From NCBI GenBank assembly GCA_017792445.1, contig CP051232.1:1-64000 (forward strand): DNA of 64,000 nucleotides, given 5' to 3'. Positions 19,648 through 27,657 of this stretch are shown piece after piece. Numbering within the stretch: position 1 is the stretch's first letter; every line of letters starts with the position of its first letter. The DNA is from Maritimibacter sp. (GTDB lineage: Bacteria > Pseudomonadota > Alphaproteobacteria > Rhodobacterales > Rhodobacteraceae). The notes under the pieces were generated by a model that saw only the letters and a program-made list of their open reading frames with translations, ran no database searches and was not told the origin of the DNA. Made by a program: the position numbers and the translations under genes.

Positions 19648-20252
19648 CACAACCATGCACCAGTGCGGGGCGGGCAGTGATGCCTGCCCCGTTTGCGGTG
19701 TGGTTCATTCGATATGCACCACCCTGCCCCGCATGGCATCGGCCCGGCTGCTAACGTGGGTGCCGCAAGCGTCTGGGGATCGCGGACCCGGTGAGCGAGG
19801 ATCTCGCGGCGGCGATATAGTCTCGCAACGATCGGAAGGACGGATGCAAAGCGGCCCCAGCGGCCGCTTTTTGCGTTTCCGGCCCACGGCCCGCGTGCCC
19901 GCGGGCGGCCAGAGCAAATGCAAATCACCCACCCGAAAATAACGATCTTAAATTAATTAACAAAGCGCTTTTATTATCAAGTTACTCTTTAAGTTGATTA
20001 ACTCGGCAATGACCTCACTTGAGGTCGCCACATATCGGGATACGCAATCTTCTCAATTTTCTATTATATTCAGATACTTACTTTATTTCTCCAGAAATTG
20101 AAAATTGTCAGAATTGTGATTTTTTACAACTCAAACAAGAATCTTCTTGTCACCTTTTTTGGGCGACACTTAACCTTTTTAGGTAAGGCCCCAACCCCAC
20201 TCAGGAACTCCGGAAGACCTAGTACCAGTAACATTCCCATCGGAGGGACATA
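19648..20252. other. Intergenic region with an AT-rich segment, no gene recognised
   Basis: About 600 bases between acnA and the first Hint gene. The first 200 are GC-rich and end in a terminator (19848-19872). From about 19935 to 20190 the sequence turns strongly AT-rich, with motifs such as TTAAATTAATTAAC and runs of T, quite unlike the rest of the window. It holds the promoter region of the first Hint gene; an extended leader, an H-NS-like silenced promoter or a transferred segment are possible. No open frame of interest is present. Confidence 0.55.
19848..19872 (+). terminator. Intrinsic terminator after acnA
   Basis: AAAGCGGCC (19848-19856) pairs with GGCCGCTTT (19862-19870) around a 5-base loop and is followed by TT, giving a run of five T. 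It is 200 bases after the acnA stop, so either it ends an extended 3' UTR or a small RNA is released from this interval. Confidence 0.78.
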
Positions 20253-21197
20253 ATGCCGACTATCAGTCTTAGTAACCTTTATGCGTATGACGGGGGACTG
20301 CTGACCCTCACCATCGGCGGCTCAGATACAGTACTTCTGGCAGATCTCACCCTTACCTCTCCTTCAGATCTCACGGACAACGACCTTGTTCTCGAACAAG
20401 CAGACGATGGCGTCAGCACGCTGAACGGCACGCCCATCGACTATATTGGCAACGGCACGGCAAGTCTTGTCGGTCTGATTGACCCGCAAGATGTCATCGC
20501 CTTCGATTCCGGCGGCACGACCTATCTGTACTTCCCGGATGGCCCGCCCGTCGGTGCCGGCCTCTCGTTCACGATCGAGCTCGACAGTTCGGGCAGCACG
20601 GCTGTCTGCTTCGCCGAAGGCACGGGCATCGCGACACCCGACGGCGACGTCGCAGTTGAGAAACTGTCCATCGGCGACACTGTCCTCACCGAAGACGGTC
20701 GCCAGGTGCCGGTACGCTGGGTCGGCCGCATGAGCCTGCGCAAACAGATGATCTCTGGCGCCAAGCAGATCGTGAAGATCTCGGCCGGCGCTCTGGGCGA
20801 TGGTCTGCCCCTACGCGATCTCTGCGTCACCGCCGACCACGGCATGGTGATCGACGGCCACGTGGTGAACGCCGCAGCGCTGCTTGAAGCCCCCGGTGTC
20901 GACTGGGCGCCGCTGTCCGAGCTGCCCGACGACGTGGTGGTCTACCATGTCGAAACCGACGCTCATGACGTGATCGTCGCCGAGGGTGCGCCTTCGGAGA
21001 GCTTCATCGACGCCGCCGAGCGGAAGCTGTTCGACAACTACAAGCAATATCTCTCGCTGTATGGCTGCGAGCGGATGTTCCCCGAGATCGCGCTTCCGCG
21101 CATCGCCACGCCGCGTCTCCTCCCCGCGTCGATCAAGGCGAAGCTGGGAATGGTCGAGGAAGACGCACGCGACTACGATATCGCGTTCTTCGGCTAA
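20253..21197 (+). CDS. Hint (hedgehog/intein) domain protein, first of a tandem pair
   Basis: 314 residues. The N-terminal 115 residues are acidic and beta-rich (LSNLYAYDGGLLTLTIGGSD, LIDPQDVIAFDSGG) with no signal peptide. A Hint_2-type domain then starts at Cys119 in CFAEGTGIATPDGDVAVEKLSIGDTVLTEDG, has the ADHG block (H196), and ends near HDVIVAEGAPSESFIDAAE. The initial Cys, the TxxH-type block and the GD-x-V turn indicate possible self-cleavage; the C-terminal His-Asn of inteins is absent. The TGGAGGG-type ribosome-binding site precedes the ATG. Such proteins are abundant in Rhodobacterales and often exported; the function is unknown. Confidence 0.87.
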   Translation: MPTISLSNLYAYDGGLLTLTIGGSDTVLLADLTLTSPSDLTDNDLVLEQADDGVSTLNGTPIDYIGNGTASLVGLIDPQDVIAFDSGGTTYLYFPDGPPVGAGLSFTIELDSSGSTAVCFAEGTGIATPDGDVAVEKLSIGDTVLTEDGRQVPVRWVGRMSLRKQMISGAKQIVKISAGALGDGLPLRDLCVTADHGMVIDGHVVNAAALLEAPGVDWAPLSELPDDVVVYHVETDAHDVIVAEGAPSESFIDAAERKLFDNYKQYLSLYGCERMFPEIALPRIATPRLLPASIKAKLGMVEEDARDYDIAFFG

Positions 21198-21207
21198 AGC
21201 GCATGAC

Positions 21208-21232
21208 GGGCGCGCCGCCACTTGGCGCGCCC
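21208..21232. terminator. Hairpin after first Hint gene
   Basis: GGGCGCGCC (21208-21216) and GGCGCGCCC (21224-21232) form a perfect 9-base stem 10 bases after the stop. No T-run follows, so it is a possible terminator or 3' stabiliser. Confidence 0.45.
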
Positions 21233-21339
21233 GATCCTTCGACGCAGGCGCAGGCCGCCGCAGTCGGAAATCCGCCCACAAGGCCCCCTACCCGAAAATC
21301 CTGATGACATGCGCCGGACAACCGCGGAAGGTTATCATC

Positions 21340-21354
21340 GTAACCATTCGTTAA
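21340..21354 (+). promoter_or_regulatory. CtrA-like site upstream of second Hint gene
   Basis: GTAA-CCATTCG-TTAA differs by one base from the CtrA consensus TTAA-N7-TTAA and contains TAACCATT. It lies 76 bases before the ATG at 21430. The resemblance is suggestive only, as AT-rich tracts can match by chance. Confidence 0.35.
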
Positions 21355-21429
21355 CTGCAGATTGTCTGTCCCACGCACCCCTGCCGACAACATTCCGTCG
21401 GGCCCACAGGTGCCAGCAGGAGCATTTCA

Positions 21430-22335
21430 ATGACCGATTACAACATCAATACACGTGTGACCTATCTGGAAAGCGACGGCAGCCAGTTCAGTTCCAACAC
21501 AGTGAACGTGATCATCGGCAGCGCCGATACCGATGACGGGTTCTGGAATGTCGGCGATGGGATCAATGACCAGACGCCTCCGACCGTCGCGACGCCCATC
21601 GTGGGCTGGGTGAACTACAACGGCCACGTGTTCCTGATGTTCGAGGACCTGAACTTTCCCCAGGTCGCGGTCTATTCCCCCACCGCCGAATACGCGGACT
21701 TCCCCGCCAACTATTCCGCCTTCGGCCCGCTGGAGACCGCGCCGCTGGCTCTGTGCTTCCTGCAGGGCACCCGGATCGCGACCTCGGCGGGTCTGCGCGC
21801 GGTCGAGGAACTGACCATCGGAGACCTAGTCGAGACGGACGACGGCCGGCACGTGCCGATCCGCTGGATCGGGCGAATGTCGATGAACCGGGCTCTGGTG
21901 CCCTTCAATCTGCGCATCGTCCGCATCCCCGCTGACACATTTGCGCCCGGATGTCCCAAGCGCGATCTCTGCGTGACGGCGGATCACGGGCTGCTGCTGG
22001 ACGGCGTGATCGTCAACGCTGGCGCACTGGTGGGCGGCAAGGGGATCGGCTGGCTTCCGCCTGAAAACCTGCCCGAGCAGTTTGCACTTTATCACGTGGA
22101 AACAGAGGACCACGAGGTGATCGTCGCCGAGGGTACGCCGTCGGAAAGCTTCATCGACGCGGCGGGGCGGCGCGCATTCGACAATTATCAAGAGTTTTTA
22201 GGGCTTTACGGGGTAGATCGCGTCATCCCAGAGATGCAGCGGCCACGCATCGCATCACCCCGATTGCTGCCCGCCGGACTGCGTCGCCGGCTGGGCATTC
22301 CGGCGGGTACCGAGATCCCCGCGCTTCGCGCCTGA
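21430..22335 (+). CDS. Hint (hedgehog/intein) domain protein, second of a tandem pair
   Basis: 301 residues. The N-terminal 105 residues (TDYNINTRVTYLESDGSQF, WNVGDGINDQTPP, FLMFEDLNFPQVAVYSP) are unrelated in sequence to those of the first copy, but the Hint part is clearly homologous: Cys109 in CFLQGTRIATSAGLRAVEELTIGD, RWIGRMSMNR, CVTADHGLLLDG (H186) and HEVIVAEGTPSESFIDAAGR. The two genes thus share a processing domain fused to different N-terminal modules. It starts behind AGCAGGAGC. The short stem 3' of the gene at 22358-22387 probably ends the unit. Confidence 0.87.
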   Translation: MTDYNINTRVTYLESDGSQFSSNTVNVIIGSADTDDGFWNVGDGINDQTPPTVATPIVGWVNYNGHVFLMFEDLNFPQVAVYSPTAEYADFPANYSAFGPLETAPLALCFLQGTRIATSAGLRAVEELTIGDLVETDDGRHVPIRWIGRMSMNRALVPFNLRIVRIPADTFAPGCPKRDLCVTADHGLLLDGVIVNAGALVGGKGIGWLPPENLPEQFALYHVETEDHEVIVAEGTPSESFIDAAGRRAFDNYQEFLGLYGVDRVIPEMQRPRIASPRLLPAGLRRRLGIPAGTEIPALRA

Positions 22336-22598
22336 AGAGAGATTCGTCTAGGTAACTCGTACAATAACTGCGACCCGCGATTATTGTGCGGTTATGTTTT
22401 TGAGGCGATTCTACCCTAGATTGTGACCCTTGGCCTTTCTTTCGCCACATTCCCGCACATTCCCGCCGCAAACATATACTTAAGTACAAGTTACGGCCCG
22501 GATCGACCTTACCCAAGGTAAGTTATCGAAATCGTTTCCTAGTGATCGATGCCAGTTCGCTCTAATTTGCCAGGCATTGAGAGGGGTAAGGGAACGTT
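22336..22598. other. Intergenic region, AT-richer, no gene recognised
   Basis: About 260 bases between the second Hint gene and a possible 35-codon gene. It contains the hairpin at 22358-22387 and a lower-GC stretch with no domain-bearing frame. It holds the likely promoter and GAGGGGTAAGGGA ribosome-binding region for the small gene. Confidence 0.5.
22358..22401 (+). terminator. Probable intrinsic terminator after the Hint pair
   Basis: CGTACAATAA (22358-22367) pairs with TTATTGTGCG (22381-22390) with one T-G pair around a 13-base loop; a run of five T follows at 22397-22401, about 6 bases after the stem. Fair but not perfect spacing. Confidence 0.5.
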
Positions 22599-22706
22599 AT
22601 GCAAATCGATACCAGCGTGCCGCTGCAACGCAGAGCTTCTTTGATTTGGCCGGTGGCCGAACTGGGCTTTTTCGCCCTTATGGTCGTCATCGCTTATATC
22701 GGCTGA
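22599..22706 (+). CDS. Possible 35-residue single-span membrane peptide
   Basis: The frame starts MQIDTSVPLQRRASLIWPVA and continues ELGFFALMVVIAYIG, then TGA. It has a short basic N-terminus (RR at 11-12) and a hydrophobic helix of about 20 residues to the end, as in small single-span membrane proteins. AAGGGA lies 5-10 bases before the ATG. It is below usual annotation limits and overlaps no known gene. It ends 8 bases before the hairpin shared with ccmG. No function can be assigned; chance remains possible. Confidence 0.4.
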   Translation: MQIDTSVPLQRRASLIWPVAELGFFALMVVIAYIG

Positions 22707-22713
22707 TTAGCCA

Positions 22714-22741
22714 GAGCGCGCCGTCACTCGGCGGCGCGCTC
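22714..22741. terminator. Hairpin at the 3' end of ccmG
   Basis: GAGCGCGCCG (22714-22723) and CGGCGCGCTC (22732-22741) form a perfect 10-base stem that includes the last codons of ccmG. No clear T-run follows on either strand. It sits between two tail-to-tail genes and may act in both directions. Confidence 0.5.
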
Positions 22742-23251
22742 CATTGCCGGGCGGATCCGTTCTTCGATCACCCGCTGGGTCACCGGACCCGCAAACCGCA
22801 GAACCACATTGCCATCGCCATCCAGCACGAAGGTCTCGGGCACGCCGTAGACGCCCCAGTCCAACGCCGTGCGCCCGCCATCTGCCGTGACGGCGGCATA
22901 GGGATTACCCAGTTCTTCAAGGAATCCCAAGGCCTTGGCCGCCTCGTCCTTGTAGTTGATGCCGTAGATCGGCACCCCCTCGGCGGCCAGCGCCTCGAGG
23001 TTGGGGTGCTCGACCCGGCAGGGCGCGCACCAACTGGCCCAGTAGTTGACCAGCTTAACGCCTGGTTCGGCCAGCGTCTCGGCGTCGAAGCCCGGCAGCG
23101 TGCCCAGGGGCGTCACCGTCAGCGCGGGGGCCGGCTGCCCCTCGATGCTGGACGGCAGCGCGTCGGGGTCGTCGCGGTTCATACCAAGAAGGAACAGTGC
23201 GGCCAGCCCCGCGAACAGGACCGGCGGCAGGATAACAAGGGGCTTAACCAT
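22724..23251 (-). CDS. ccmG: Thiol:disulfide interchange protein CcmG/DsbE
   Basis: 175 residues. An N-terminal membrane anchor (about 4-23, PLVILPPVLFAGLAALFLLG) is followed by a periplasmic thioredoxin domain with NYWASWCAPCRVEHPNL (Cys75 and Cys78) and the later GVYGVPETFVLDGDG cis-proline loop. It reduces apocytochrome c or CcmH so that heme can be attached. The start at 23251 gives MVKPLVILPP; the preceding gene (ccmD) overlaps it by 8 bases. It is the last gene of a ccmC-ccmD-ccmG unit. Confidence 0.93.
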   Translation of the reverse strand: MVKPLVILPPVLFAGLAALFLLGMNRDDPDALPSSIEGQPAPALTVTPLGTLPGFDAETLAEPGVKLVNYWASWCAPCRVEHPNLEALAAEGVPIYGINYKDEAAKALGFLEELGNPYAAVTADGGRTALDWGVYGVPETFVLDGDGNVVLRFAGPVTQRVIEERIRPAMERAAE

Positions 23252-23399
23252 TGCTGCGCCGCGCCTCCGCCGCTGCAAGGCGCCGCTTCATGCGCCGCCA
23301 CTGGACGACGCTCAGTACCACGACGCCCGCCAGCAGCAGCAGGCTGATCCCGTAGGCCGACAGCACCGTGCCGGCGTATTTTCCAAGTTCGGGCATCAT
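23244..23399 (-). CDS. ccmD: Heme exporter protein CcmD
   Basis: 51 residues: MMPELGKYAGTVLSAYG, one membrane helix (about 17-33, ISLLLLAGVVVLSVVQW) and a basic C-terminus RRMKRRLAAAEARRSNG. This is the usual CcmD layout; it assists CcmC and CcmE release of holo-CcmE. It begins at the ATG at 23399, which overlaps the ccmC stop by four bases, and its end overlaps ccmG by 8 bases. Its shortness and overlap are normal for this gene. Confidence 0.88.
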   Translation of the reverse strand: MMPELGKYAGTVLSAYGISLLLLAGVVVLSVVQWRRMKRRLAAAEARRSNG

Positions 23400-24124
23400 C
23401 CCATCCTTTCGCGCATTTCTAGCGCGTGCAGGCGGCGGCGGCGGATCTCGGTCTGGGTCCGCAGCAGCACCAGCGCCACGAACAGCAGCACGAACCCGGC
23501 AATCGCCACCAGCGCGGGATACCAGAAGACGTCGGCGACGTTCTCTTGCTTGTCCATAGACAGCGAGGCGCCCTGATGCAGGCCCTGGTTCCAGAAGTTC
23601 ACCGCGTAACGGCTGAGGATCGCAAAGACCGACCCCACGAGGCACAGGACCGAAGTCAGGTCCGCCGCGGTGTCCGGATTCTCGATCGCGGCCCACAAAG
23701 CCATGTAGCCAAGGTAGAACAGGAACAGGATCAGGAAGGACGTCAGCCGCGGGTCCCACGCCCACCACGTGCCCCACATCGGTTGGCCCCAGATCGCGCC
23801 GGTCACCAGCGCGATCAGCGTGAACGTCACGCCCACCGGCGCCGCGGCCTTCGCGGCCAGCGCCGAGACGTGGTGGCGGCGGATGATCCAGACCAGCGAG
23901 GTGACCAGCATCATCGCCCACGCGTTGATTGCCATCATCGCGGCGGGGACGTGCAGGTAGAAGATCTTGACGGTCGATCCCTGCCGATAGTCCTCGGGCG
24001 TGAAGAAAAAGCCCCAGATCAGCCCGGTGGCAAGGCACAGGGCGGCTAGGCCCCCGATCCACGGCAAGACCTTTTGCGAGGTCGTCATGAACTTGACGGG
24101 GTTGGCGTATTCCCAGAACGACAT
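23396..24124 (-). CDS. ccmC: Heme exporter protein CcmC
   Basis: 242 residues with six membrane helices. The heme-binding tryptophan-rich signature is WGTWWAWDPRLTSFLILFLFYLGY, and periplasmic His occurs in the LHVPAA block and near the later loops (NFWNQGLHQGAS). It delivers heme to CcmE in cytochrome c maturation. The start at 24124 gives MSFWEYANPVKFM, the normal N-terminus. Its ribosome-binding site is weak (CCTTCCACC before ATG). Unexpectedly, ccmA and ccmB are not upstream; an MFS exporter gene lies there. Confidence 0.94.
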   Translation of the reverse strand: MSFWEYANPVKFMTTSQKVLPWIGGLAALCLATGLIWGFFFTPEDYRQGSTVKIFYLHVPAAMMAINAWAMMLVTSLVWIIRRHHVSALAAKAAAPVGVTFTLIALVTGAIWGQPMWGTWWAWDPRLTSFLILFLFYLGYMALWAAIENPDTAADLTSVLCLVGSVFAILSRYAVNFWNQGLHQGASLSMDKQENVADVFWYPALVAIAGFVLLFVALVLLRTQTEIRRRRLHALEMRERMG

Positions 24125-24217
24125 GGTGGAAGGATTACTGACCTTCCCGGTGCGCAACAAGCCCCAGCGGCATGTGCCGCCGCGGCCTGCGGTCACATCC
24201 TCGCGGGATGTCGCGGC

Positions 24218-25408
24218 TCAGAAGGCCGCGGCGCGCTGCGCCCGGATCAGCCGCGGCAGGGTCGAGGCGGCCAAAAGCGCCGCCATCACCGCGCACGAGG
24301 CGATGATCGCCAGCATCGGCACCGCCGTTCCGTCGAAGAACAGGCCCGACACCACGATCATCAGGCCACCCGTCACCATCTGCAACGTCCCGCCCAGCGA
24401 GGCGGCGAGACCCGCGATCTTGCCGTGCGCGTCCAGCGCCATCACCGACACGGTCGGGATCACCAGCCCGAGGCCCGCGTTGCCAAGGAACAGGCCGCCC
24501 ATGATCACCGGCAGCCCGCCGCCCGCCGCGACCAGCGACAGAGTGGTCAGCGAGAAGCACAGGAAGGCGCCCACGCCCAGCACGATGACGCGGGTGATGC
24601 CGATGCGCTCGGCCAGCGGACCGGCGACCTGCGAGGCGCTGAAGAAGCCGATGGCATTGACCGCGAAGGCCAGCGAGAAGCCGGTGGGCGACAGGCCGAA
24701 CTGGTCGACATAGACGAAAGAGGCGCTGGCGAGGAACACGAAGAAGCTTGCCATGCCGAAGCCCGCGATGAAGGTCAGGCCAAGGAAGGTCGGGTCGCTC
24801 AGCAGCGTGCGCAGACCGCGCCCGAGGCTTTTAAGATTGACCGGCACACGCCGTTCCAGAGGCAGCGTCTCGGGCAGCGCGCGGGCGGTCAGCACCAGCC
24901 CCAGCACGCCCACCACCGCGAGGATCGCGAAGATCCCGCGCCAGCCGCCAAGTCCCATCACGGCGCTGCCCGCCAGCGGCGCCAGCATCGGCGAGACCGA
25001 GATCACCAGCATCACCGTCGCCATCAGCCGCGTCGCCTTGGGCCCGGTGTGCATGTCGCGCACGATGGCGCGCGGCATCACCATGACCACCGCGCCGCCC
25101 ATCCCTTGCAGGAACCGGCAGGCCACCAGCACCGGCAGCGTCGGCGCCAGCACGCAGCCGACCGAGCCTAGCGCAAAGATCGTCAGGCCGGTGTACAGCG
25201 GGCGTTTCCGCCCCACCTGATCCGCCCACGGGCCATAGACCAGCTGCGACACCCCGAACGCGAGGAAGAAGGCGGTCAGCGTCAGCTGCGTCCCGCCCGC
25301 CGAGGCGTTCAGATCCTCTGCGATGCCGGGCATCGCGGGCAGGTACATATCAATGGCGAACGGGCCGATGGCGGCCAGCATCCCGAGGATGAGGGCGAAA
25401 CGGTACAT
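24218..25408 (-). CDS. Bcr/CflA-family multidrug efflux MFS transporter
   Basis: 396 residues with twelve predicted membrane helices. MFS motif A between helices 2 and 3 is VYGPWADQVGRKRPLYTG. The N-terminal FALILGMLAAIGPFAIDMYLPAMPGIAEDL is the Bcr/CflA signature containing the conserved Asp in helix 1. It exports drugs or small metabolites in exchange for protons. A CTTGA-type start at 25408 is preceded by AAGGAAG on the reverse strand. It lies just upstream of ccmC on the same strand, 93 bases away. Confidence 0.9.
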   Translation of the reverse strand: MYRFALILGMLAAIGPFAIDMYLPAMPGIAEDLNASAGGTQLTLTAFFLAFGVSQLVYGPWADQVGRKRPLYTGLTIFALGSVGCVLAPTLPVLVACRFLQGMGGAVVMVMPRAIVRDMHTGPKATRLMATVMLVISVSPMLAPLAGSAVMGLGGWRGIFAILAVVGVLGLVLTARALPETLPLERRVPVNLKSLGRGLRTLLSDPTFLGLTFIAGFGMASFFVFLASASFVYVDQFGLSPTGFSLAFAVNAIGFFSASQVAGPLAERIGITRVIVLGVGAFLCFSLTTLSLVAAGGGLPVIMGGLFLGNAGLGLVIPTVSVMALDAHGKIAGLAASLGGTLQMVTGGLMIVVSGLFFDGTAVPMLAIIASCAVMAALLAASTLPRLIRAQRAAAF

Positions 25409-25620
25409 GGGGGACTTCCTTGAAACTCGTGAACCCCCTTAGTTTCGGCGGTGCAGCATGGCAAGCAAAATGCATGCACACGGCATGTTTTTGACGGTAG
25501 CGCTTAATCGACCGTTACCGCGCGCCGTCCGCCGGCCCATCCCCCGCCGTCATTGCCGTTACCGTTGCCTGAGGCATCGGGATGAGGGTCCAACCTGTCA
25601 AAAGCGCAAGCGGCGGCCGC

Positions 25621-27546
25621 TCAGGTCTCGCCGGACCAGCGCCAGCGCCCGTCTGCGGGCAGATGGCCGCCGTCGGCAGGCTCCGGCTTTGCCTCTTCCT
25701 CGCCCGGATGCGCAAGCCTTGGCTCTTCGTCCGGTATCTCCGCCGCCTGCCGCGCCCAAAGCGCGGCATAGCGGCCGTTCTGCGCCAGCAGGGCGGCGTG
25801 GGTGCCCTCTTCGACAATCTCTCCCTTCACCAGCACCACGATGCGGTCCGCATCGGCGATGGTGGACAGCCGGTGCGCGATGGTCAGGACCGTACGCCCC
25901 TCGCCCATCGCTTTCAGCTCGGTCTGGATATCGCGCTCGGTTTCGGTGTCCAGCGCGCTGGTGGCCTCGTCCAGCAGCAGGATCGGCGGGTTCTTCAGCA
26001 GCGTCCGGGCGATGCCGACGCGCTGTTTCTCACCGCCCGACAGCTTCAGCCCGCGTTCGCCCACCTGCGTCTCGTAGCCTTCCGGCAGCGACAGGATGAA
26101 GTCGTGGATCTTCGCCGCCCGCGCGGCGGCCTCGATCTCGTCCCGCGCGGCTTCGGGACGGCCATAGGCGATGTTGTAGAGGATGGTATCGTTGAACAGC
26201 ACCGTGTCCTGCGGCACGACGCCGATCTGGGCGTGCAGGCTTTCCTGCGTGACGTCGCGCAGGTCCTGCCCGTCGATCCGGATCGCGCCGCCGGTGACGT
26301 CGTAGAACCTGAACAGTAGCCGCCCGATGGTGGACTTGCCCGAACCGGAAGGGCCGACGATGGCAACCGTCTCGCCCGCGCCGACGCGGACCGAGACGCC
26401 CTTCAGCACCGGCCGCTCGGCGTCGTAGCCGAAACGCACGTCGTCCAGCACCACCTCACCGCCCTTCACCCGAAGCGGCTTGGCGTCGGGCGCGTCCTTC
26501 ACCTCGGCGGGCTGCTCCAGCAGGTCGAACATCTCGGCCATGTCCACCAGCGCCTGCCGGATTTCGCGGTACACCGTGCCAAGGAAGTTCAGCGGCATGG
26601 TGATCTGGATCATGTAGGCGTTGACCATCACGAAGTCGCCGACGGTCAGGCTGCCGTTCTGCACGCCGACGGCGGCCATCACCATCACGATGACAAGCCC
26701 GGCGGTGATCAGCAGCGACTGGCCGAAGTTCAGGAACGCCAGCGAGTACGAGGTCTTCAGCGCCGCCTGTTCGTAGCCCGCCATCGCGCCGTCATAGCGT
26801 TCGGCTTCGCGGCGTTCGGCCCCGAAGTATTTCACCGTCTCGAAGTTCAGAAGGCTGTCGATCGCCTTCTGGTTCGCGTCGGTGTCCTGATCGTTCATCT
26901 GCTTGCGGATCTTCACCCGCCATTCGGTCACCTTGAAGGTGAACCAGATGTAGAGGCCGATGGTGACGAACACGACGGCGAGGTACCAAAGGTCGAACAC
27001 AACGGTGAGCACCACCGCGATCAGCAGCAGTTCCAGCAGCAAGGGCCCGATAGAGAACAGAAGGAACCGCAGCAGGAACTCGACGCCTTTCACGCCCCGC
27101 TCGATGATCCGGCTTAGGCCCCCGGTCTTGCGGGTGATGTGATAACGCAGGCTGAGTGCGTGCATGTGCTGGAACGTCTCAAGCGCCAGCTGGCGCAGGG
27201 CGCGTTGACCCACGGCGGCGAAGATCACGTCGCGCAACTGCTGGAAGCCCACGTTCATCAGCCGCGCCATGCCATAGGCGACGGTCAGGCCCACGGCCCC
27301 CATCGCCAGCCACATGTCGGCGCGGTCCGCCTCGCCCGAAAGCGCATCGACGGCGGCCTTGTAGAAGAACGGCGTGCCCACCGCGATCAACTTGGAAACA
27401 AGCAGCGCCAGCAGGGCAAACACCACGCGCCGCTTCACCCAAGGCTGGTCGTCGGGCCAGAGATAGGGGGCAACCTTGGCAACCACGTTCAACCCGTTCT
27501 TGCGGGCTGCGGGACTGTTCCAATCGGTCATTCTGCTGGGTGGCAT
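25621..27546 (-). CDS. Atm1-type ABC exporter (fused permease and ATPase)
   Basis: 641 residues. The membrane domain (about residues 35-330) contains LNFETVKYFGAERREAERYD, the signature of the Atm1/HMT subfamily. The ATPase domain (about 370-605) has Walker A GPSGSGKST, the signature motif LSGGEKQRVGIARTLL, Walker B ILLLDEATSALD and the H-loop IAHRLSTI. Bacterial Atm1 homologues export glutathione persulfide, metal-glutathione or related compounds, giving metal tolerance. A Pro/Glu-rich tail of about 35 residues follows the ATPase. The start at 27546 gives MPPSRMTDWN; MTDWN 15 bases inward is an alternative. Confidence 0.92.
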   Translation of the reverse strand: MPPSRMTDWNSPAARKNGLNVVAKVAPYLWPDDQPWVKRRVVFALLALLVSKLIAVGTPFFYKAAVDALSGEADRADMWLAMGAVGLTVAYGMARLMNVGFQQLRDVIFAAVGQRALRQLALETFQHMHALSLRYHITRKTGGLSRIIERGVKGVEFLLRFLLFSIGPLLLELLLIAVVLTVVFDLWYLAVVFVTIGLYIWFTFKVTEWRVKIRKQMNDQDTDANQKAIDSLLNFETVKYFGAERREAERYDGAMAGYEQAALKTSYSLAFLNFGQSLLITAGLVIVMVMAAVGVQNGSLTVGDFVMVNAYMIQITMPLNFLGTVYREIRQALVDMAEMFDLLEQPAEVKDAPDAKPLRVKGGEVVLDDVRFGYDAERPVLKGVSVRVGAGETVAIVGPSGSGKSTIGRLLFRFYDVTGGAIRIDGQDLRDVTQESLHAQIGVVPQDTVLFNDTILYNIAYGRPEAARDEIEAAARAAKIHDFILSLPEGYETQVGERGLKLSGGEKQRVGIARTLLKNPPILLLDEATSALDTETERDIQTELKAMGEGRTVLTIAHRLSTIADADRIVVLVKGEIVEEGTHAALLAQNGRYAALWARQAAEIPDEEPRLAHPGEEEAKPEPADGGHLPADGRWRWSGET

Positions 27547-27607
27547 CGGGCTTCCTTGACAGACGCGCCCACTACCTAGGCATCCGCTTCAGGATTGACC
27601 AGCCCGC

Positions 27608-27629
27608 AGAGAGACACAGACGTCTCTCT
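27608..27629. terminator. Inverted repeat between LysM gene and ABC exporter gene
   Basis: AGAGAGAC (27608-27615) and GTCTCTCT (27622-27629) form a perfect 8-base stem with a 6-base loop, 29 bases after the LysM gene stop on the reverse strand. No T-run is visible; termination is inferred from position. Confidence 0.4.
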
Positions 27630-27657
27630 CGGTCCGCACCGACATGGCGCACCGGCG

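Noticed and set aside
19648-19847. Possible tRNA or small RNA between acnA and its terminator
   Set aside because: No cloverleaf can be formed and no clear promoter is visible; the interval is best read as a 3' untranslated region.
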